DNA from: Pseudomonadales bacterium
Lineage (GTDB): Bacteria > Pseudomonadota > Gammaproteobacteria > Pseudomonadales > Azotimanducaceae
DNA length: 64,000 nt
Direction: 5' to 3'
Assembly (NCBI GenBank): GCA_028281005.1
Contig: JANQKS010000043.1
Coordinates: 18,450-82,449 of the forward strand
Made by a program: the position numbers and the translations under genes. Below, piece by piece: positions 43,252 to 52,921 of the stretch (position 1 is its first letter; every line of letters starts with the position of its first letter). The notes beneath the pieces are model-generated. The model saw only the letters and a program-made list of their open reading frames with translations, searched no databases and was not told the origin of the DNA.

Positions 43252-44568
43252 ATGTCTGAAAGTTACGCCCACCTACGCGACCGGGCCGATGCTTCCAAAG
43301 GCTGGAAGTCGTCCCGCCGTTTACGCATCCCGGTAGACCCGGATCTGGATCCTTATGAGCTACCGCTGGAAGACATCAACGTGGCTAATCCGGAGCTGTT
43401 TCGCCATCAGTTAGTTTATCCCTATTTCAAACGCCTGCGGGATGAAGCGCCGGTACACTATTGCGCCGACAGTCAGTATGGCCCTTATTGGTCGATTACC
43501 CGGTACCACGACATCATGGACGTGGACAGTAACCATCAGGTGTTTTCCTCGTCTTATCAATTTGGTGGCGTTACCATTACCGGCACACCCAGTTCTAGCA
43601 ATGAGATTCCTAATTTCATTTCCATGGACCCGCCAGAGCATGATGTGCAGCGTAAGGCCGTGGCTCCGGGACTGGCACCAAAGCGTCTGGCGGAGCTGGA
43701 ACAGCTGATACGCGCCCGGGCGATTGAGATTGTGGCCGATCTACCGGTCAATGAAACTTTTGACTGGGTGCCAAATGTGTCAGTTGAGCTCACCGGCCGC
43801 ATGCTGGCTACGGTGCTTGGTGTACCCCAGGAAGACCGGCATAGGTTGATTAAATGGTCCAATGCCATCAGCAATGCAGACGATCCGGAATTTGCCTCAT
43901 CCGCTGCAGCGTTTTACCAGGCCTTAGCGGAGATCGGTGAGTACTTTCAAGCGGTGTGGGCGGAGCGGCAGGCGGCTGAAGAGCCGGGTGACGATCTCAT
44001 ATCCATGTTGGCCTGGGGAGAACAAACCAAGGACATGGACGCCAAGCAATTGCTGGGCAATATGATCCTGCTCATGGTGGGCGGCAACGACACCACGCGC
44101 AATTCCATCAGCGGCGGATTGTTGGCGCTGAATCAATTCCCCGAGGAATATGCCAAGCTGCGTGACAATCCCCAGATGATCCCCACCCTGGTGCCGGAGA
44201 TCATTCGCTGGCAAACACCGCTCATCCACATGCGCCGCACGGCCGTGCAAGATTTTGAGATGCACGGCCAGCAGATCCGCAAAGGCGACATGGTCATCAT
44301 GTGGTATTTATCTGGCAATCGCGATGAGCGCGCCATCGCCAACCCGGATCAATTTGTCATTGATCGGCAGCGTCCGCGGGAACACTTATCTTTTGGCTTT
44401 GGATTACATCGTTGCCTCGGCAATCGGCTGGCAGAAATGCAGTTGCGTGTGTTATGGGAGGAATTGTTGGCGCGATATCCACATATCGAAGTGGTGGCTG
44501 ACCCGGTCAGGGCCAGCTCCACGGTCTTTCACGCCATACAATCGATGCCGGTACGTATTGCTGCCTGA
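43252..44568 (+). CDS. Cytochrome P450, CYP153-like
   Basis: A 438-residue soluble P450. The I-helix motif is LLMVGGNDTTRNSISGG; the K-helix EIIRWQTP; and the haem loop SFGFGLHRCLG, with Cys388 as the thiolate ligand. LGNRLAEMQLRVLWEEL and DPPEHDVQRKAVAPGLAP resemble CYP153 alkane and fatty-acid terminal hydroxylases. No ferredoxin reductase is adjacent. An adrenodoxin-type ferredoxin gene is at 63269. The gene starts 39 bp after the His-rich protein. Confidence 0.88.
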   Translation: MSESYAHLRDRADASKGWKSSRRLRIPVDPDLDPYELPLEDINVANPELFRHQLVYPYFKRLRDEAPVHYCADSQYGPYWSITRYHDIMDVDSNHQVFSSSYQFGGVTITGTPSSSNEIPNFISMDPPEHDVQRKAVAPGLAPKRLAELEQLIRARAIEIVADLPVNETFDWVPNVSVELTGRMLATVLGVPQEDRHRLIKWSNAISNADDPEFASSAAAFYQALAEIGEYFQAVWAERQAAEEPGDDLISMLAWGEQTKDMDAKQLLGNMILLMVGGNDTTRNSISGGLLALNQFPEEYAKLRDNPQMIPTLVPEIIRWQTPLIHMRRTAVQDFEMHGQQIRKGDMVIMWYLSGNRDERAIANPDQFVIDRQRPREHLSFGFGLHRCLGNRLAEMQLRVLWEELLARYPHIEVVADPVRASSTVFHAIQSMPVRIAA

Positions 44569-44571
44569 ACC

Positions 44572-45756
44572 CTAGGCCACACGCTCCACCAGGGTGCCGG
44601 TGCCCAAACCACCGCCGCAGCACATAGAAATTAAGCCGTAGCTGCCGCCGGTGCGCTGCAGCTCATGCACGGCCTTGGTAATCAGGAAACAGCCGGTGGC
44701 GCCCAACGGATGGCCTAAGGAAATAGCACCACCGTTCGGATTCACCTTGTCCATGTCGGCGCCGACGGTTTTTGCCCAGGCCAGCACCACTGAAGCAAAC
44801 GCTTCATTCACTTCAAAGACATCAATGTCGTCTATGCTCAAGCCGGTATCCTTGAGGAGCTTTTCAGTGGCCGGGATAGGCCCTTCTAACATCAGGACCG
44901 GGTCACAGCCGACCAGAGCGGAAGCTTTGATGCGGGCCAGTGGCTTAAGCCCCAGCTCTGCAGCTTTGTCGGCGGTCATCATCAGTACCACAGCGGCGCC
45001 GTCAGCAATTTGCGATGACGTGCCGGCGGTGTGTACACCATCTTCCCGCGCCACAGGTTTTAATTCGGCCAAAGCTTCGAGACTGGTATCCCGCGGAATT
45101 TCATCATTGGTGACAACTACGGTGTCGCCGGTTTTTTGAAAATCATCATCCATCACCGGGCTCTCTACGGCAATGATCTGCGAGTCAAAATATCCATTAG
45201 CAATGGCGTTGGCTGCACGCTGTTGTGATTGCAAGCCAAACGCATCGGTGTCTTGGCGAGTGATCTGATATTTCTCCGCCACCCGTTCCGAACCTTCAAA
45301 CTGGCTGGTGAACTCGTGGTGGGCAAAGTAGCTGGAGGAGATCGGTTTGCCCATTTTCGGGTCTTTGCCGACCGCATCAGAGCCAATCGGCAGGCGGGTC
45401 ATGTTTTCCACGCCGCAAGCCATGACCACATCCGCATGACCCGCGGCGAGGATGCTGTGTGCCAGGGTGGTGGCTTCTTGGGAGGACCCGCACTGCGAGT
45501 CAATTGTAATGCACGGGGTTGACTCGGCACCGCCGTGGGCCAGCCAAGCGGTGCGGGTGACGTTCATACCTTGGGCGGCCACCTTGTTGATACAACCGCC
45601 TACGATCTGGTCTACCACCGCCGCATCAAGCTGGTTGCGCTCCAGCACCTTCAGCATGATTTGGCCCAGTACGTCTGTGGGGTGGGCGCCGCCAAGGCTG
45701 CCGTTTTTCTTGCCGACCGGTGAACGGGCGGCATCTACAATGACTACGTCCTGCAT
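44572..45756 (-). CDS. Acetyl-CoA acetyltransferase family thiolase
   Basis: A 394-residue thiolase. It has Cys89 (ITIDSQCGSSQEAT) as the nucleophile, the GHP loop in NPNGGAISLGHPLGATG, and Cys in MCCGGGLGTG as the acid/base. These are the three residues needed for catalysis. The ATG follows GGAGAGAG. It is convergent with the P450 gene, whose stop is 3 bp away. It probably completes acyl-CoA breakdown with the genes around it. Confidence 0.92.
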   Translation of the reverse strand: MQDVVIVDAARSPVGKKNGSLGGAHPTDVLGQIMLKVLERNQLDAAVVDQIVGGCINKVAAQGMNVTRTAWLAHGGAESTPCITIDSQCGSSQEATTLAHSILAAGHADVVMACGVENMTRLPIGSDAVGKDPKMGKPISSSYFAHHEFTSQFEGSERVAEKYQITRQDTDAFGLQSQQRAANAIANGYFDSQIIAVESPVMDDDFQKTGDTVVVTNDEIPRDTSLEALAELKPVAREDGVHTAGTSSQIADGAAVVLMMTADKAAELGLKPLARIKASALVGCDPVLMLEGPIPATEKLLKDTGLSIDDIDVFEVNEAFASVVLAWAKTVGADMDKVNPNGGAISLGHPLGATGCFLITKAVHELQRTGGSYGLISMCCGGGLGTGTLVERVA

Positions 45757-45831
45757 TTTCTCTCTCCTATTTAGCGATTGTCTGAGTGAACGAGATGGGT
45801 GATTTCGATAGATAAACTGACCGAGCTAGTT

Positions 45832-46455
45832 TTACGGTACCTGCCATGCGGTTAACACGTCGGCCAATTCTGGCCGTACACGCTCGGCTGGGCGTTCACC
45901 GGCTGAGCCGATGTAAATAAAACCCGCCACACGTTCATGCGTGGTGAGGCCAAGGGCGGCGTCGATGTGTTCATCAAAGGCGTACCACTCGGTTAACCAC
46001 TGCGCGGCAAAGCCCATCAGATTGGCGGTCACCAATATGTTCTGGCACACCGCACCGACTGACATTTGTTGTTCCCATTCAGGAATTTTGATGCCCGGCG
46101 TGATGCGCGCAATGACCGCAACCACAACCGGTGCCCGCATAAACCGATCGCGTTCTGCCGCAATTGAGTGTTCGCGGGCTTCGGGGTTTAGGCTGTGGAA
46201 ACGTTCGGCCAATACGTTGCCAAATGCCTGGCGTGCATCGCCGCTAAACTTGATCAGACGCCAAGGCCCCAATTTACCGTGATCGGGTACGCGGATGCCG
46301 GTGGTTAACAGCGTTTCAAGCTCACTGTCGTTGGGGCCGGGATCACCCAAATCCATGGCTTTCACCGAACGGCGCTGTTGCAAACGCTCGAGGGCATCTT
46401 CTAAGCGGCTTTCTGGGTACACAAACGAATTCCGGCTAATTTGCGAGCGAGCCAT
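45832..46455 (-). CDS. Nitroreductase family protein
   Basis: A 207-residue FMN protein of the nitroreductase family, YdjA-like. It has RRSVKAMD at the N-terminus, ETLLTTGIRVPDHGKLGPWR, then MSVGAVCQNILVTANLMGFAAQW and a C-terminal IYIGSAGERPAER. Start ATG 46455 (MARSQISRN) is chosen because the longer frame from 46773 runs antiparallel through the SDR gene. A divergent SDR gene lies 82 bp away. Confidence 0.85.
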   Translation of the reverse strand: MARSQISRNSFVYPESRLEDALERLQQRRSVKAMDLGDPGPNDSELETLLTTGIRVPDHGKLGPWRLIKFSGDARQAFGNVLAERFHSLNPEAREHSIAAERDRFMRAPVVVAVIARITPGIKIPEWEQQMSVGAVCQNILVTANLMGFAAQWLTEWYAFDEHIDAALGLTTHERVAGFIYIGSAGERPAERVRPELADVLTAWQVP

Positions 46456-46537
46456 TGTAGCGGTACTGTGCGCGAGATGACACGACCAGAAATTTCTGAC
46501 CAACAAACAATTTAAAACGAGGAGAGAGGGTAGGCAG

Positions 46538-47239
46538 ATGCAATTAGCCGGAAAAAAAGCGCTGGTGTTCGGCGGTACATCGGGAATTGGCTTGGCCACA
46601 ACGCTGAAGCTGCGTGATGCGGGCGCGCAAGTGGTTGCGATCAGTCGTGATCCGAGCAAGGCGGGCAACATCGACGGCGTCACCCTGGAGCCATGTGATG
46701 TACGTGACCGCGACGCAATGGCGGCTCTGTTTGCGGCCCAAGCCCCGTATGACATCCTCATCAGCGCCGCCACCGGCGGTGAACGAGCTGCGGGACCTTT
46801 TCTGCAAATGGACCTTGACGCCTATCAAGCGTCATTTGACAAACTGTGGGGCTACAGCAATTGCGTGCGTCTGGGTACCGAACATTTAGCCGAGGACGGC
46901 GCCATTGTGTTGGTGAGCGGTGCCCCCGCACGGCGGGCGCGTCCAGGCCAATCAGCGCTGGCCTCCGTGGGTGGTGCGGTAGAGCAGTTTGTGCGGGCTG
47001 TGGCCACGGAGATAGCGCCGCGCAGGATCAATGTGGTATCTCCGGGTGTGATTTCCACGCCGATGTTTGGTCCGGACGCCGAGCAGCGCGACAAGATGCT
47101 GGCCGGGGCAACCGCCAAACATCTGATTCCCCGGGCGGGTACCGCCGAAGAAGTGGCGGATGGTGTGGTGTTTATGGTCACCAACGACTTTGTGACCGGC
47201 ACCACGATTGATGTAGACGGCGGCTGGTTGTTGAGTTAA
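46538..47239 (+). CDS. SDR family oxidoreductase
   Basis: A 233-residue short-chain dehydrogenase with the cofactor motif VFGGTSGIGLATTL. The usual Tyr-x-x-x-Lys is replaced: the region reads PARRARPGQSALASVGGAVEQFV, with no Tyr at the catalytic place, so it may be non-standard. Ser lies in LVSGAPARR. The C-terminal GTTIDVDGGWLL is typical. GAGGAGAGAGG precedes the ATG. Confidence 0.85.
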   Translation: MQLAGKKALVFGGTSGIGLATTLKLRDAGAQVVAISRDPSKAGNIDGVTLEPCDVRDRDAMAALFAAQAPYDILISAATGGERAAGPFLQMDLDAYQASFDKLWGYSNCVRLGTEHLAEDGAIVLVSGAPARRARPGQSALASVGGAVEQFVRAVATEIAPRRINVVSPGVISTPMFGPDAEQRDKMLAGATAKHLIPRAGTAEEVADGVVFMVTNDFVTGTTIDVDGGWLLS

Positions 47240-47281
47240 GTACGCGCGCGTTTGCTGAACGCCCGCTGATCTAAACGGGCC

Positions 47282-47303
47282 TACATCAGAGCTACATCAG
47301 AGC
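47282..47303. repeat. 11-bp tandem duplication across a stop codon
   Basis: TACATCAGAGC occurs at 47282-47292 and 47293-47303 on the plus strand. The HupE-like gene, read leftward, ends with TGA at 47299-47297 in one of them. Confidence 0.8.
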
Positions 47304-48058
47304 ATAGGTTCAACAAAATAGCCGGTCAGTTGGTAACCCATCAGCATGAAGCCGCAGGCCATGAGCACACCGTTGGCCAACACCGCCTGGGTCTGGAACC
47401 GGGCGGTGTAGCGCCATAGGTTCATCAGTGTCACGATACCCACCAGCGCAACAATTTGGCCCACCTCGACGCCGAGGTTAAATGCCAATAAATTGCCGAG
47501 CAGGCCTTCTTCGGACAAAGACAATTCCTGGAGCTTGGTGGCCAGGCCAAAACCATGGAATAGACCAAAAATCCAGACGGCCAAGCGTGTGTTGACATTG
47601 ATACCGATGGCACGGAAACCGCCGATGTTTTCAAATGCTTTGTAGACCACCGATAGGCCTATAATTGCATCGATCAGATAGGCGTTGGCCGGTATGTTAA
47701 ACCATACGCCTGCCACCAGGGTGAGACTGTGGCCGATGGCAAACAAGGTGACGTACACACCCACATCACGCAGACGGTAGAGGAAAAATATGACACCGGC
47801 CAGAAACAGCAAGTGGTCGTAGCCGGTGACCATATGTTTAGCGCCCAGATAAAAGTACGGCCAGAAATGAAAACCCTGTTGGCCTTGGATGAAGCTGGCG
47901 TCGCCTTCGTCGACGCCGTGGGCGGATGCCAGCATCGGCACAGCCGCTAAGGCCACCAAAGTGGCCATTGCGGCGATAGTGCGGCCTAACGGCCGCAGCC
48001 TGCTCGGCGTTGAAGACCTGCGTGGCAGATCAAGGTCCAAGAACGATAGATGCTGCAA
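47297..48058 (-). CDS. HupE/UreJ family membrane protein
   Basis: A 253-residue protein with a signal or first helix (IAAMATLVALAAVPMLASA) and several further helices. The His-containing segments GAKHMVTGYDHLLFLAGVIFF, FAIGHSLTL and FGLFHGFGLA are typical of HupE/UreJ-type proteins, thought to handle Ni or Co. The start is uncertain: TTG 48058 gives a charged N-region, but an ATG at 47968 is possible. It follows the FadB-like gene by 12 bp in the same direction. Confidence 0.75.
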   Translation of the reverse strand: MQHLSFLDLDLPRRSSTPSRLRPLGRTIAAMATLVALAAVPMLASAHGVDEGDASFIQGQQGFHFWPYFYLGAKHMVTGYDHLLFLAGVIFFLYRLRDVGVYVTLFAIGHSLTLVAGVWFNIPANAYLIDAIIGLSVVYKAFENIGGFRAIGINVNTRLAVWIFGLFHGFGLATKLQELSLSEEGLLGNLLAFNLGVEVGQIVALVGIVTLMNLWRYTARFQTQAVLANGVLMACGFMLMGYQLTGYFVEPML

Positions 48059-48070
48059 GGTCCGGCAACC

Positions 48071-50179
48071 TCAACCTTGTAAGCTTGCGAAGGTTTTGCC
48101 TTCAGCCACCAGCCTTTCCAACAACGGTGCGGGTTGCCAGGCATCACCGCCGTACTCCGCCTGGTACTTCTTGATGTCTGCCAGGATGTTGTCCAAACCT
48201 TGTTTATCCGCCCAGAACATCGGTCCGCCGGTTACTTCCGGGAATCCGTAGCCGTTGATATAGACGATGTCGATGTCGCAAGGACGGATGGCAATACCGT
48301 CCTCAAGGATACGCGCACCTTCATTGATGAGCGGATAGAGACAACGCTTGAGCACTTCCTCGTCATCAATCTCGCGGCGGTTGATGCCCAATTCCGCTGA
48401 GGTTTGTTCGACCAGTTCCACCACCTCGGGATCTGCCTGGCCCGCGCGGCTGCCTTCCGGATAAATATAGAAGCCGCGATTGGTCTTCTGCCCGAAACGT
48501 TCCATTTCGCACAGCTTGTCGGCGACGCGGGCGGTGATGGGCACCTCTTCGGGTTTCATGCCCGCCAATTTGCGCGCCCGCCAGCCCAGATCCAGACCCA
48601 CCAGGTCGTTCATTTGGAACGGACCCATGGGCATGCCAAATTGCAGCAAGACGTTGTCAACTTGGTAAGGGGTGGCGCCTTGCAAGATGATTTCTCCGGC
48701 CTGCTGGGTATAGCGCGCCAGCATACGGTTGCCGATGAAACCCGGCGCGTTACCAGACAGCACGGCAATTTTGTTGAGCTGCTTACCCAGCTTCATCGAT
48801 GTGGCGATGGTTTCGTTGCTGGTTTTGGCACCGCGAACCACTTCCAATAACTTCATGACGTTCGCCGGACTGAAGAAGTGCAGACCAATCACAGCTTCCG
48901 GACGGGTGGTGGCGTCGGCCATTTTGTCTACATCCAAACCGCTGGTATTGCTCGCCAAAATGGCGCCGGGTTTGGCGACCTCCTCCATTTTCTTGAAGGT
49001 TTCTACTTTAACGTCAATGTTTTCATAGACCGCTTCAATAATGACGTCGGCGCTACCGAGCTCAGCATAGCTGGTTGTACCGGTGAGTAGACCCATGCGT
49101 TCATTCACCTCGGCTTCGCTCATGCGGCCGCGCTGCACTTGAATGTCATAGTTACGTTTGATGACACCGATGCCGCGGTCGAGGGCTTCCTGGTCCAGCT
49201 CCAACACCGTCACCGGTATACCCACGTTGAGGAACGACATGGTGATGCCGCCACCCATGGTACCGCAGCCGATAACGCCGGCTTGATCGATGGCCTGCGT
49301 CGGCGTGTCTCTTGGCACGTCCGGAATTTTGGCCACTTCTCGTTCGGAGAAAAACATATGGATCAATGCTTCGCGCTGAGGGTGCTTCAGGCACTTGGCG
49401 AAATTTTCCGCTTCCACCGCCATGCCGGCGTCAAAGTCGCCAAGATTCACCGCAGCCTCGACACACTGAATAATCATTTCCGGGGCAAAACGTTTGCGCA
49501 TTTTGCGTGCGGCATCTTTACGCGCCTTATCAAACAGCTCTGCGTTGCCGCGGTCGGCGGCGAGCGCGCCGTTTTCATCGCGTATGCGCCGCACTGGGCT
49601 GCCTTGGCTGATCAGGTCGTTGGCAAATGCGATGGCTGCTTCCACCACGTCTCCGTCCGCTACGGCGTCGGCGATTCCCAACGCTTTTGCCTGAGGTCCG
49701 GGAATAGGGTCGCCGGAGAGGATAAAGTTCAACGCCTTTTCGGCACCAATTAAACGCGGTAAGCGCTGGGTGCCACCCGCGCCGGGCAACAGGCCGAGTT
49801 TAACTTCGGGCAAGCCCACCGGTGCAGAAGGTGCGATGACGCGATAGTGGCAGCACAACGCGACTTCCAATCCGCCACCAAAGGCGGTGCCATTTATAGC
49901 AGCCACAATCGGTTTGCTGCTGGCATCCATGGCGTTCAAACAATCCATTAAACCGGGTCCTTCGGAAGCGCCCCCAAATTCCGAGATGTCGGCGCCAGCA
50001 ATGAACGCGCGGCCGGCGCCGGTGAGCACAATGGCTTGCACCTGGTCGTCGCTCAAGGCTTGGCGAATGCCTTCGTCCAAACCCTTGCGGACGCCGGAGG
50101 ACAGCGGGTTTACCGGTGGATTGTCGATGGTCATGAGCGCGATGTTGTCGCGCAGTTCGTAGTGCACAGTGCCTTTCAT
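48071..50179 (-). CDS. 3-hydroxyacyl-CoA dehydrogenase/enoyl-CoA hydratase fusion, FadB/FadJ-like
   Basis: A 702-residue bifunctional beta-oxidation enzyme. The N-terminal crotonase domain (1-180) has FIAGADISEFGG and AAINGTAFGGGLEVALCCHY. The dehydrogenase domain starts near residue 300 with GVIGCGTMGGGITMSFLNVG, followed by LHFFSPANVMKLLEVV and NAPGFIGNRM, which is the NAD and catalytic region. The C-terminal helical domain is present. The ATG has GAGAGGAATAAGAAGAG upstream. A copy of the 21-bp repeat is 50 bp upstream. Confidence 0.92.
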   Translation of the reverse strand: MKGTVHYELRDNIALMTIDNPPVNPLSSGVRKGLDEGIRQALSDDQVQAIVLTGAGRAFIAGADISEFGGASEGPGLMDCLNAMDASSKPIVAAINGTAFGGGLEVALCCHYRVIAPSAPVGLPEVKLGLLPGAGGTQRLPRLIGAEKALNFILSGDPIPGPQAKALGIADAVADGDVVEAAIAFANDLISQGSPVRRIRDENGALAADRGNAELFDKARKDAARKMRKRFAPEMIIQCVEAAVNLGDFDAGMAVEAENFAKCLKHPQREALIHMFFSEREVAKIPDVPRDTPTQAIDQAGVIGCGTMGGGITMSFLNVGIPVTVLELDQEALDRGIGVIKRNYDIQVQRGRMSEAEVNERMGLLTGTTSYAELGSADVIIEAVYENIDVKVETFKKMEEVAKPGAILASNTSGLDVDKMADATTRPEAVIGLHFFSPANVMKLLEVVRGAKTSNETIATSMKLGKQLNKIAVLSGNAPGFIGNRMLARYTQQAGEIILQGATPYQVDNVLLQFGMPMGPFQMNDLVGLDLGWRARKLAGMKPEEVPITARVADKLCEMERFGQKTNRGFYIYPEGSRAGQADPEVVELVEQTSAELGINRREIDDEEVLKRCLYPLINEGARILEDGIAIRPCDIDIVYINGYGFPEVTGGPMFWADKQGLDNILADIKKYQAEYGGDAWQPAPLLERLVAEGKTFASLQG

Positions 50180-50229
50180 GGTCTCTTCTTATTCCTCTCT
50201 CGTTTTCGCGAGTGCGTGGGTCTTGGGTG

Positions 50230-50250
50230 ATAAAGTGGTTTGAGCACTAG
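50230..50250 (-). repeat. 21-bp repeated intergenic element, copy B
   Basis: Identical to copies A (1694-1714) and C (53511-53531). Read towards the FadB-like gene, the element lies 50 bp upstream of its start, in the same relative orientation as the other two copies. The aldehyde dehydrogenase gene starts 95 bp to the right on the other strand. Confidence 0.8.
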
Positions 50251-50345
50251 TGTGCCGTAGGCGCTGGAAGCTTGTAAATGAAGACTTTGCGGGTATTCTA
50301 AGCGCCCCTGAAATTCTAGTTATCCAACCAGAGAGGATGTGTATC

Positions 50346-51776
50346 GTGAGCCACGAACTTCAGTTTTACATTAACGGCGAATGGGTCGACTCTTCCACCG
50401 GCGACACCTTGGATGTCATCAATCCAGCCACCGAGCAGCCCATCACGCAAATCGCTATGGGTGGGCAAGCGGACGTCGATCGTGCGGTTGCCGCAGCGAA
50501 GACTGCTTTTGAAACATTTTCGCAAACCAGCAAAGAAGAACGTATTGCATTGCTGGAGGCCATCATCGCCAAGTACGGCGAACGTATGGGTGAAGTAGCC
50601 ACCACCATCAGCCAGGAAATGGGTGCACCGCTGGCGTTGGCCAACGCCGCACAGGCACCGGCCGGTATCGGTCACTTCATGACCACCCTAGAAGTACTGA
50701 AGAAATTTGAATTCGAAGAAGATTTGGGCTCCTCCCACGTGGTGAAAGAACCTGCTGGCGTGTGTGCCCTGATCACACCCTGGAATTGGCCGATTAACCA
50801 GATCGCTTGTAAGGTTGCTCCCGCGCTGGCGGCGGGATGTACGATGGTGTTGAAGCCGTCTGAGGTGTCTCCTCTGAATGCAATTCTATTTGCGGAGATT
50901 CTCCACGACGCCGGTGTGCCCCCGGGTGTGTTCAATCTGATCAACGGTGATGGCATCAACGTCGGTGCGCCGCTGTCTTCCCATCCGGATGTGGACATGG
51001 TGTCTTTCACCGGTTCAACCCGCGCGGGCGTTGAAGTGGCGAAAAATGCTGCACCCACCGTCAAACGCGTGGCGCAAGAGCTGGGTGGCAAGTCTGCCAA
51101 CATCATTCTAGACGACGCCGATTTTGCGAAGTCAATTTCACGCGATGTGTTTGGCATGTGCATGAACTCCGGTCAATCTTGTAACGCACCGACCCGCATG
51201 TTGGTTCCCAACGCACGTATGGACGAAGCTGCTGCGATTGCCAAGGCTGCGGCAGAGCAAGTGCAGGTGGGTGATCCGGCGGCCGAGGGCACCGTCATTG
51301 GTCCGGTGGTCTCCGAGGTGCAGTTTGAGAAAATCCAAAACCTCATCCAAAAAGGCATCGATGAAGGCGCCAAATTGGAAATCGGCGGCACCGGCCGTCC
51401 CGACGGTCTAAACGCCGGATACTACGTGAAGCCGACGGTCTTCTCTCACGTCACCAACGACATGACCATTGCCCAGGAAGAAATTTTTGGCCCGGTACTG
51501 TCCTTGATTGGCTACGAAGATGACGAAGACGCCGTCCGTATCGCCAACGACACCCTGTACGGCCTGAGCGGCTACATTTCCGGAGACCCGGAGCGCGCGA
51601 AAAAGATTGCCCGTTTGATCCGCACGGGTAACGTGCACTTGAACGGTGCTCCGGTGGATAACAACGCGCCCTTTGGTGGTTACAAACAATCCGGCAACGG
51701 CCGTGAGTGGGGCCAGCATGGTTTTGAGGAATTCCTCGAAGTGAAAGCCATCATGGGTTACAACGCCGCGGGTTAG
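50346..51776 (+). CDS. Aldehyde dehydrogenase family protein
   Basis: A 476-residue NAD(P)-dependent aldehyde dehydrogenase. Conserved parts are VCALITPWNWPINQIACKVAPA, the general base Glu in RVAQELGGKSANIIL, and Cys279 in NSGQSCNAPTRM. GTG 50346 is the chosen start because GAGAGG is 10 bp upstream, while an ATG at 50337 would be too close. It is divergent from the FadB-like gene and could oxidise aldehydes made by P450 or alcohol oxidation. Confidence 0.92.
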   Translation: MSHELQFYINGEWVDSSTGDTLDVINPATEQPITQIAMGGQADVDRAVAAAKTAFETFSQTSKEERIALLEAIIAKYGERMGEVATTISQEMGAPLALANAAQAPAGIGHFMTTLEVLKKFEFEEDLGSSHVVKEPAGVCALITPWNWPINQIACKVAPALAAGCTMVLKPSEVSPLNAILFAEILHDAGVPPGVFNLINGDGINVGAPLSSHPDVDMVSFTGSTRAGVEVAKNAAPTVKRVAQELGGKSANIILDDADFAKSISRDVFGMCMNSGQSCNAPTRMLVPNARMDEAAAIAKAAAEQVQVGDPAAEGTVIGPVVSEVQFEKIQNLIQKGIDEGAKLEIGGTGRPDGLNAGYYVKPTVFSHVTNDMTIAQEEIFGPVLSLIGYEDDEDAVRIANDTLYGLSGYISGDPERAKKIARLIRTGNVHLNGAPVDNNAPFGGYKQSGNGREWGQHGFEEFLEVKAIMGYNAAG

Positions 51777-51802
51777 ACCAGCGGTCTCACCCGTACACTC
51801 AG

Positions 51803-52921
51803 GTGTACCCGCTGCGCGGCGTCAAGGTTGTTTCGCTTGAACAAGCTGTCGCCGCTCCTTTATGCACTCGCCGGCTGGTGCTGGCGGGTGCCGAGGTGTT
51901 TAAGATCGAACGGCCCGGAGGCGACTTTGCCCGTCACTACGATACCGCGGTGGCAGGGCAGAGCGCGTACTTTGTATGGCTTAACGCCGGCAAAAAATCC
52001 GTGGCCCTCGATCTTACTCAGTCCGCCGATCTGCGCTTGCTTAAACAGCTCATCACGCAATGTGATGTGCTGATACAAAACCTCAAACCCGGCGCGCTTA
52101 CCAAGCTCGGCCTGGATCTTGATGACCTCCATCAACAACAGCCACAGCTCATCTCCGTGTCGATTGCTGGTTTTCATCCCAGCGGTCCAGGTGCCCAACG
52201 CAAAGCGTACGATTTGCTCATGCAGGCTGAAGCGGGTTTGGCAGATATCACTGGATCAAGTCATGCACCGGGCCGTGTCGGAGTTTCTCTCGTCGACCTG
52301 GCGACGGGTATGTTTGCTTATGAGGCCGTGTTGGAAGCTTTGCTGGCCAAAGCCAGCAGCGGCGGGGGCGAACGTATTGATGTGGCGTTGTTTGATGCGG
52401 TGGCGGAGTGGATGGCGGTACCGTACTTGTTGCAGCAGCACACCGGCGTCGCACCCGCTCGGGTTGGGCTTGCGCATCCGGGCATCTGTCCGTACGGCGT
52501 GTTTCGCTCCGCCGACGGGGTAGATTTTGTGTTGTCGGTGCAAAACGAAGCGGAGTGGCGCCGACTGTGTTGCCAGGCTTTGGCGGCACAGGAGCTATTT
52601 GAGGACCCACGCTGTGTTAACAATGAAAGCAGAGTGGCCCACCGAACCTTGGTGGATGATCGCCTGACCGCTTTGTTTGGCGCGCTGCCCTTTGGCGATT
52701 TGCAAAAGCGCCTTAACGATGCCGACCTGGCCTTTGCCCCGGTCAGTACCGTGGCGCAATTGGCGCAACACAGTGATTTGCGTACGCAGACCGTTATGGT
52801 GGATGGCCAGGCCGTTGCGCTGCCGGTGGTTCCCGGTCGCACGCGTCCGGATGACTTGAACGTACCTGCGGTGGGTGAACATACCGAACAGGTGCGCGAA
52901 TGGCTCGAATCTCTGCATTAG
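51803..52921 (+). CDS. Family III CoA-transferase (CaiB/BaiF type)
   Basis: A 372-residue protein of the CaiB/BaiF family, with GVKVVSLEQAVAAPLCTRRL, the N-terminal CoA-loop region KSVALDLTQSADL, and the probable catalytic Asp in GVSLVDLATGMFA. It starts at GTG 51803, 26 bp after the aldehyde dehydrogenase, so they may share a transcript. The stop lies in a 14-bp tandem repeat. Confidence 0.88.
   Translation: MYPLRGVKVVSLEQAVAAPLCTRRLVLAGAEVFKIERPGGDFARHYDTAVAGQSAYFVWLNAGKKSVALDLTQSADLRLLKQLITQCDVLIQNLKPGALTKLGLDLDDLHQQQPQLISVSIAGFHPSGPGAQRKAYDLLMQAEAGLADITGSSHAPGRVGVSLVDLATGMFAYEAVLEALLAKASSGGGERIDVALFDAVAEWMAVPYLLQQHTGVAPARVGLAHPGICPYGVFRSADGVDFVLSVQNEAEWRRLCCQALAAQELFEDPRCVNNESRVAHRTLVDDRLTALFGALPFGDLQKRLNDADLAFAPVSTVAQLAQHSDLRTQTVMVDGQAVALPVVPGRTRPDDLNVPAVGEHTEQVREWLESLH

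Noticed and set aside
46456..46773. N-terminal extension of the nitroreductase gene
   Set aside because: It lies antiparallel inside the SDR gene and its translation has no nitroreductase features; ATG 46455 gives the normal start.
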